NCBI RefSeq assembly: GCF_013373865.1 | Contig: NC_050467.1 | Span: 21,908,996-21,972,995 of the forward strand | Reading direction: 5' to 3' | DNA: 64,000 bases | DNA from: Monomorium pharaonis | Lineage: Eukaryota; Arthropoda; Insecta; Hymenoptera; Formicidae | In this document: positions 61,899 to 64,000 of the stretch, piece after piece | Numbering within the stretch: position 1 is the stretch's first letter | Layout: each line of letters begins with the position of its first letter | Program-made: the position numbers and the translations under genes | The notes under the pieces: generated by a model | What the model was told of the DNA's origin: nothing | Seen by the model: only the letters and a program-made list of their open reading frames with translations | Databases searched by the model: none

Positions 61899-63630
61899 TG
61901 ATCCTTTTTAATGTTGTTCATCTATGTTTTATGTCAAGCATGTTGTATGTAACTTATTGTATATGAACGTGGACTGAATATACAAAAGTGTCTTACTTGA
62001 CGTAATAGATGGTTACAAGATAAGTAATTAAATTAATTAAATTGAATAATTTAAGTTTACCATCTCATGGCTGATGCTTTCATAAACTAATTGAATAACC
62101 TAAACAGATATATTCGCAAAAAGATATTCAATATCTTCAGATCTTTCTCTGTAGATCGAGTTCCTAAGAATATGTAAATGCGAGAGGGAATGGCATAATA
62201 AATGATGCTTATGGTACGACAACGTAGACGCTCGATCACAAGATCTCAAGATGCAAGTCATTGATACGGGGGAGGTCCACCATAGCTGAGTGCGTGATCC
62301 TCCGCCAACTAATTGGAGTGTTTTAGTTAACAAGTCGAGTCGTATTACGGTAGCGCCGGTATCTTCCCGTCGAGACCATCGAGGATCCGGTGAAGATGGC
62401 GTTCGCTAACGAGCGATAAAAACCATGATGTTTTTCTAAATTTAATAGCATCGAGGTAAAATTTTCGTATATTTGAGATCGGACGATAAATTTGCGTAGC
62501 AAGATGTCATTTATAATGATTGAATTTGTAATAGCAAAAATTGTACGATAAATTTCTAGTGGTTAAATGTCACATCGAATTCAATGTATGTATGATTGAT
62601 TGATAAAGTCGCATAATGACACGAGTCGTTTATGTAATCAATTGTCCATTTATTTTTAAACAATATATTAATAATAAATTGCACGTTCGAATATTATAAC
62701 TGAAATTTTGCAGCAATTCAAACACTTAATAAATTAAAAAGCAAATTACGTAAATGTGTATAACGAAAGCAAAAGACTTCGATAAATAAACAAGCTTCTC
62801 GAATAGCGAAAAGTTGATTTCCGTTACATAACATTCCGAGTTTAATTGCATCTTTACGCTGCTACGAACCAGATGTACGAAAAGAAAAATAATTTGAGCG
62901 TGGAATTCCTCGATTGAAACTGTGTACATTCTTGCATGAAAAACTTCTAAGTTTGCTAGGAGTTTTCACGAAATTCTTTATACATCTTTTTTTAACGGAA
63001 AACACAGAACAAACTCATTCAACTTCAAAACAAAGGGCGATGATGTGAGAGGTTTCAATTAATCATTCTGTTAGGATATTAATCGAGTAAAATCTACTTT
63101 CGTGAATAATTTTCTTGTAAACTTTCAGAAGTATTATTACTTATGTAGGACACATAAGTGAAGCTAAAATATTATCTCATAGGCGCGCGTAATATTTTCA
63201 CTATCGGATCAAAAAATGTACAAATTCCATTACAAAGACACGTAATAACACGTAAAAGAAAGACAGTTAAAGTCAGCTTTATAAAAAAATTAAAAAATTC
63301 TATCGAAAGAATAAAGTTAAGTTTAAATAAGTGCAACAAGATTTTTCTTTAAACCGAGTTAATTAAATTGTTGATAAGTTTCTCTCATTTAACATTAGAG
63401 ATAAAATGGTTTATTTTCTTCGCAAACTAGAAACGGCGGGTGAAAACTTGACGGCAATTTCGGGATAAACGATTCCCGTCGGACAAAAGCTCAGAAAGTA
63501 CACTTTAAATTGCGCTCTCTGAACGCGACTAACGTTTCGTCCACGTCGTGGAGAATGGCAATCGGCGCTTCTTAAAGCGTCGCGGGAATCGCGGGGTCAT
63601 AACGTCGTCGGTGCGCGCAGAAGCGTAACA
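61899..63630. other. non-genic, mostly AT-rich
   Basis: AT-rich except for mixed sequence at 62130-62450 and 63420-63630. No repeat, exon or RNA gene was recognised. Confidence 0.55.
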
Positions 63631-63867
63631 ATGGCGAAAGTTAATTCGCCGTCGTTGGCACGAAGCAAGGATCAGCCGGGCGTGCAGGATCCAGATGATC
63701 ATTCTACGTGGATCCTAGAGGAAGAACGATCCTGGGTTATCCTCCGAGAAAATGATCGTTTAGATAACGATCGGGATTGCGCTCTTGGACGACACGGGGG
63801 AGGTTTCAACCCCACGGGCAAAAAGGCCCGACAACGAAGGAGACAGAGTGGCATGACGTTAACGTAA
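63631..63867 (+). CDS. possible small ORF or first exon, unknown
   Basis: A 78-codon frame starts at AACAATGGCG, a reasonable insect initiation context (A at -3, G at +4), within a CpG-rich block at the right edge. The product begins MAKVNSPSLARSKDQPG, is very hydrophilic with a basic KKARQRRRQ stretch near residues 68-76, and has no signal peptide, membrane segment or domain I know. A minus frame overlaps it. It could be an upstream exon of a gene beyond the window, or chance. Confidence 0.12.
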   Translation: MAKVNSPSLARSKDQPGVQDPDDHSTWILEEERSWVILRENDRLDNDRDCALGRHGGGFNPTGKKARQRRRQSGMTLT

Positions 63868-64000
63868 CTTAGTAGATAAGCCTTGGAATGGTCGCCGCGA
63901 GATTTCTTTCGTTGGCTTCGCCCGGGAACGAGCGGGGCGAGCACGCGAGAGGAACTACACGAATCCATAAAAACAGATATTACTTTGGGCAGTGAAGAAT
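63868..64000. other. right edge, nothing recognised
   Basis: CpG-richer sequence up to the window end with no recognisable gene or repeat. Confidence 0.5.

Overview
The window looks like nuclear DNA from an animal, most likely an insect and quite possibly a hymenopteran such as an ant or bee. That is inference from the texture. It alternates over about 0.5-1.5 kb between very AT-rich stretches and GC-richer stretches full of CpG, with no CpG depletion. It also has many GA/CT tracts and simple repeats, no operon-like packing, and almost no long open frames. No frame contains a protein domain I can name, and no tRNA, rRNA, snRNA or known insect microRNA was recognised by eye. I read it as intergenic sequence or the inside of one or more very long introns.

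Layout. From 1 to 8 kb it is AT-rich DNA with CpG-rich patches at 430-740, 1730-2060 and 5640-8250, and a 159-bp foldback at 3087-3245. From 8 to 25 kb CpG-rich and AT-rich blocks alternate, with compact perfect hairpins at 8134, 9899 and 14359 and an AT tandem array at 10.8 kb. From 25.4 to 27.7 kb lies a nest of repeats: a decayed foldback element, a minisatellite built on TCTCTCCCCG, a CCAAT/TATA-like stretch, a tetranucleotide array that reverses strand halfway, and a 217-bp element with 19-bp terminal inverted repeats. From 28 to 47 kb the mosaic continues, with a possible terminal-inverted-repeat element at 33.8-34.3 kb, a miRNA-sized foldback at 36322-36423 and a double hairpin at 40.4 kb. 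A second, larger copy of the TCTCTCCCGG minisatellite fills 47302-47680 and is followed within a few bases by a 32-bp palindrome. From 48 to 64 kb there is more mosaic. Its best splice-like signal is a short candidate exon ending at 50626, and a 78-codon frame with a fair start context lies near the right edge (63631-63867).

How it works together: no pathway or gene set can be reconstructed. The strongest biological content is structural DNA or RNA (long hairpins, inverted elements, G-rich minisatellites) and possible regulatory DNA in the CpG-rich, TAAT-core-rich blocks. Most open frames of 60-230 codons lie in these CpG-rich blocks, often on both strands at once, and look like chance frames. 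Nothing here supports a confident claim of a new protein system.
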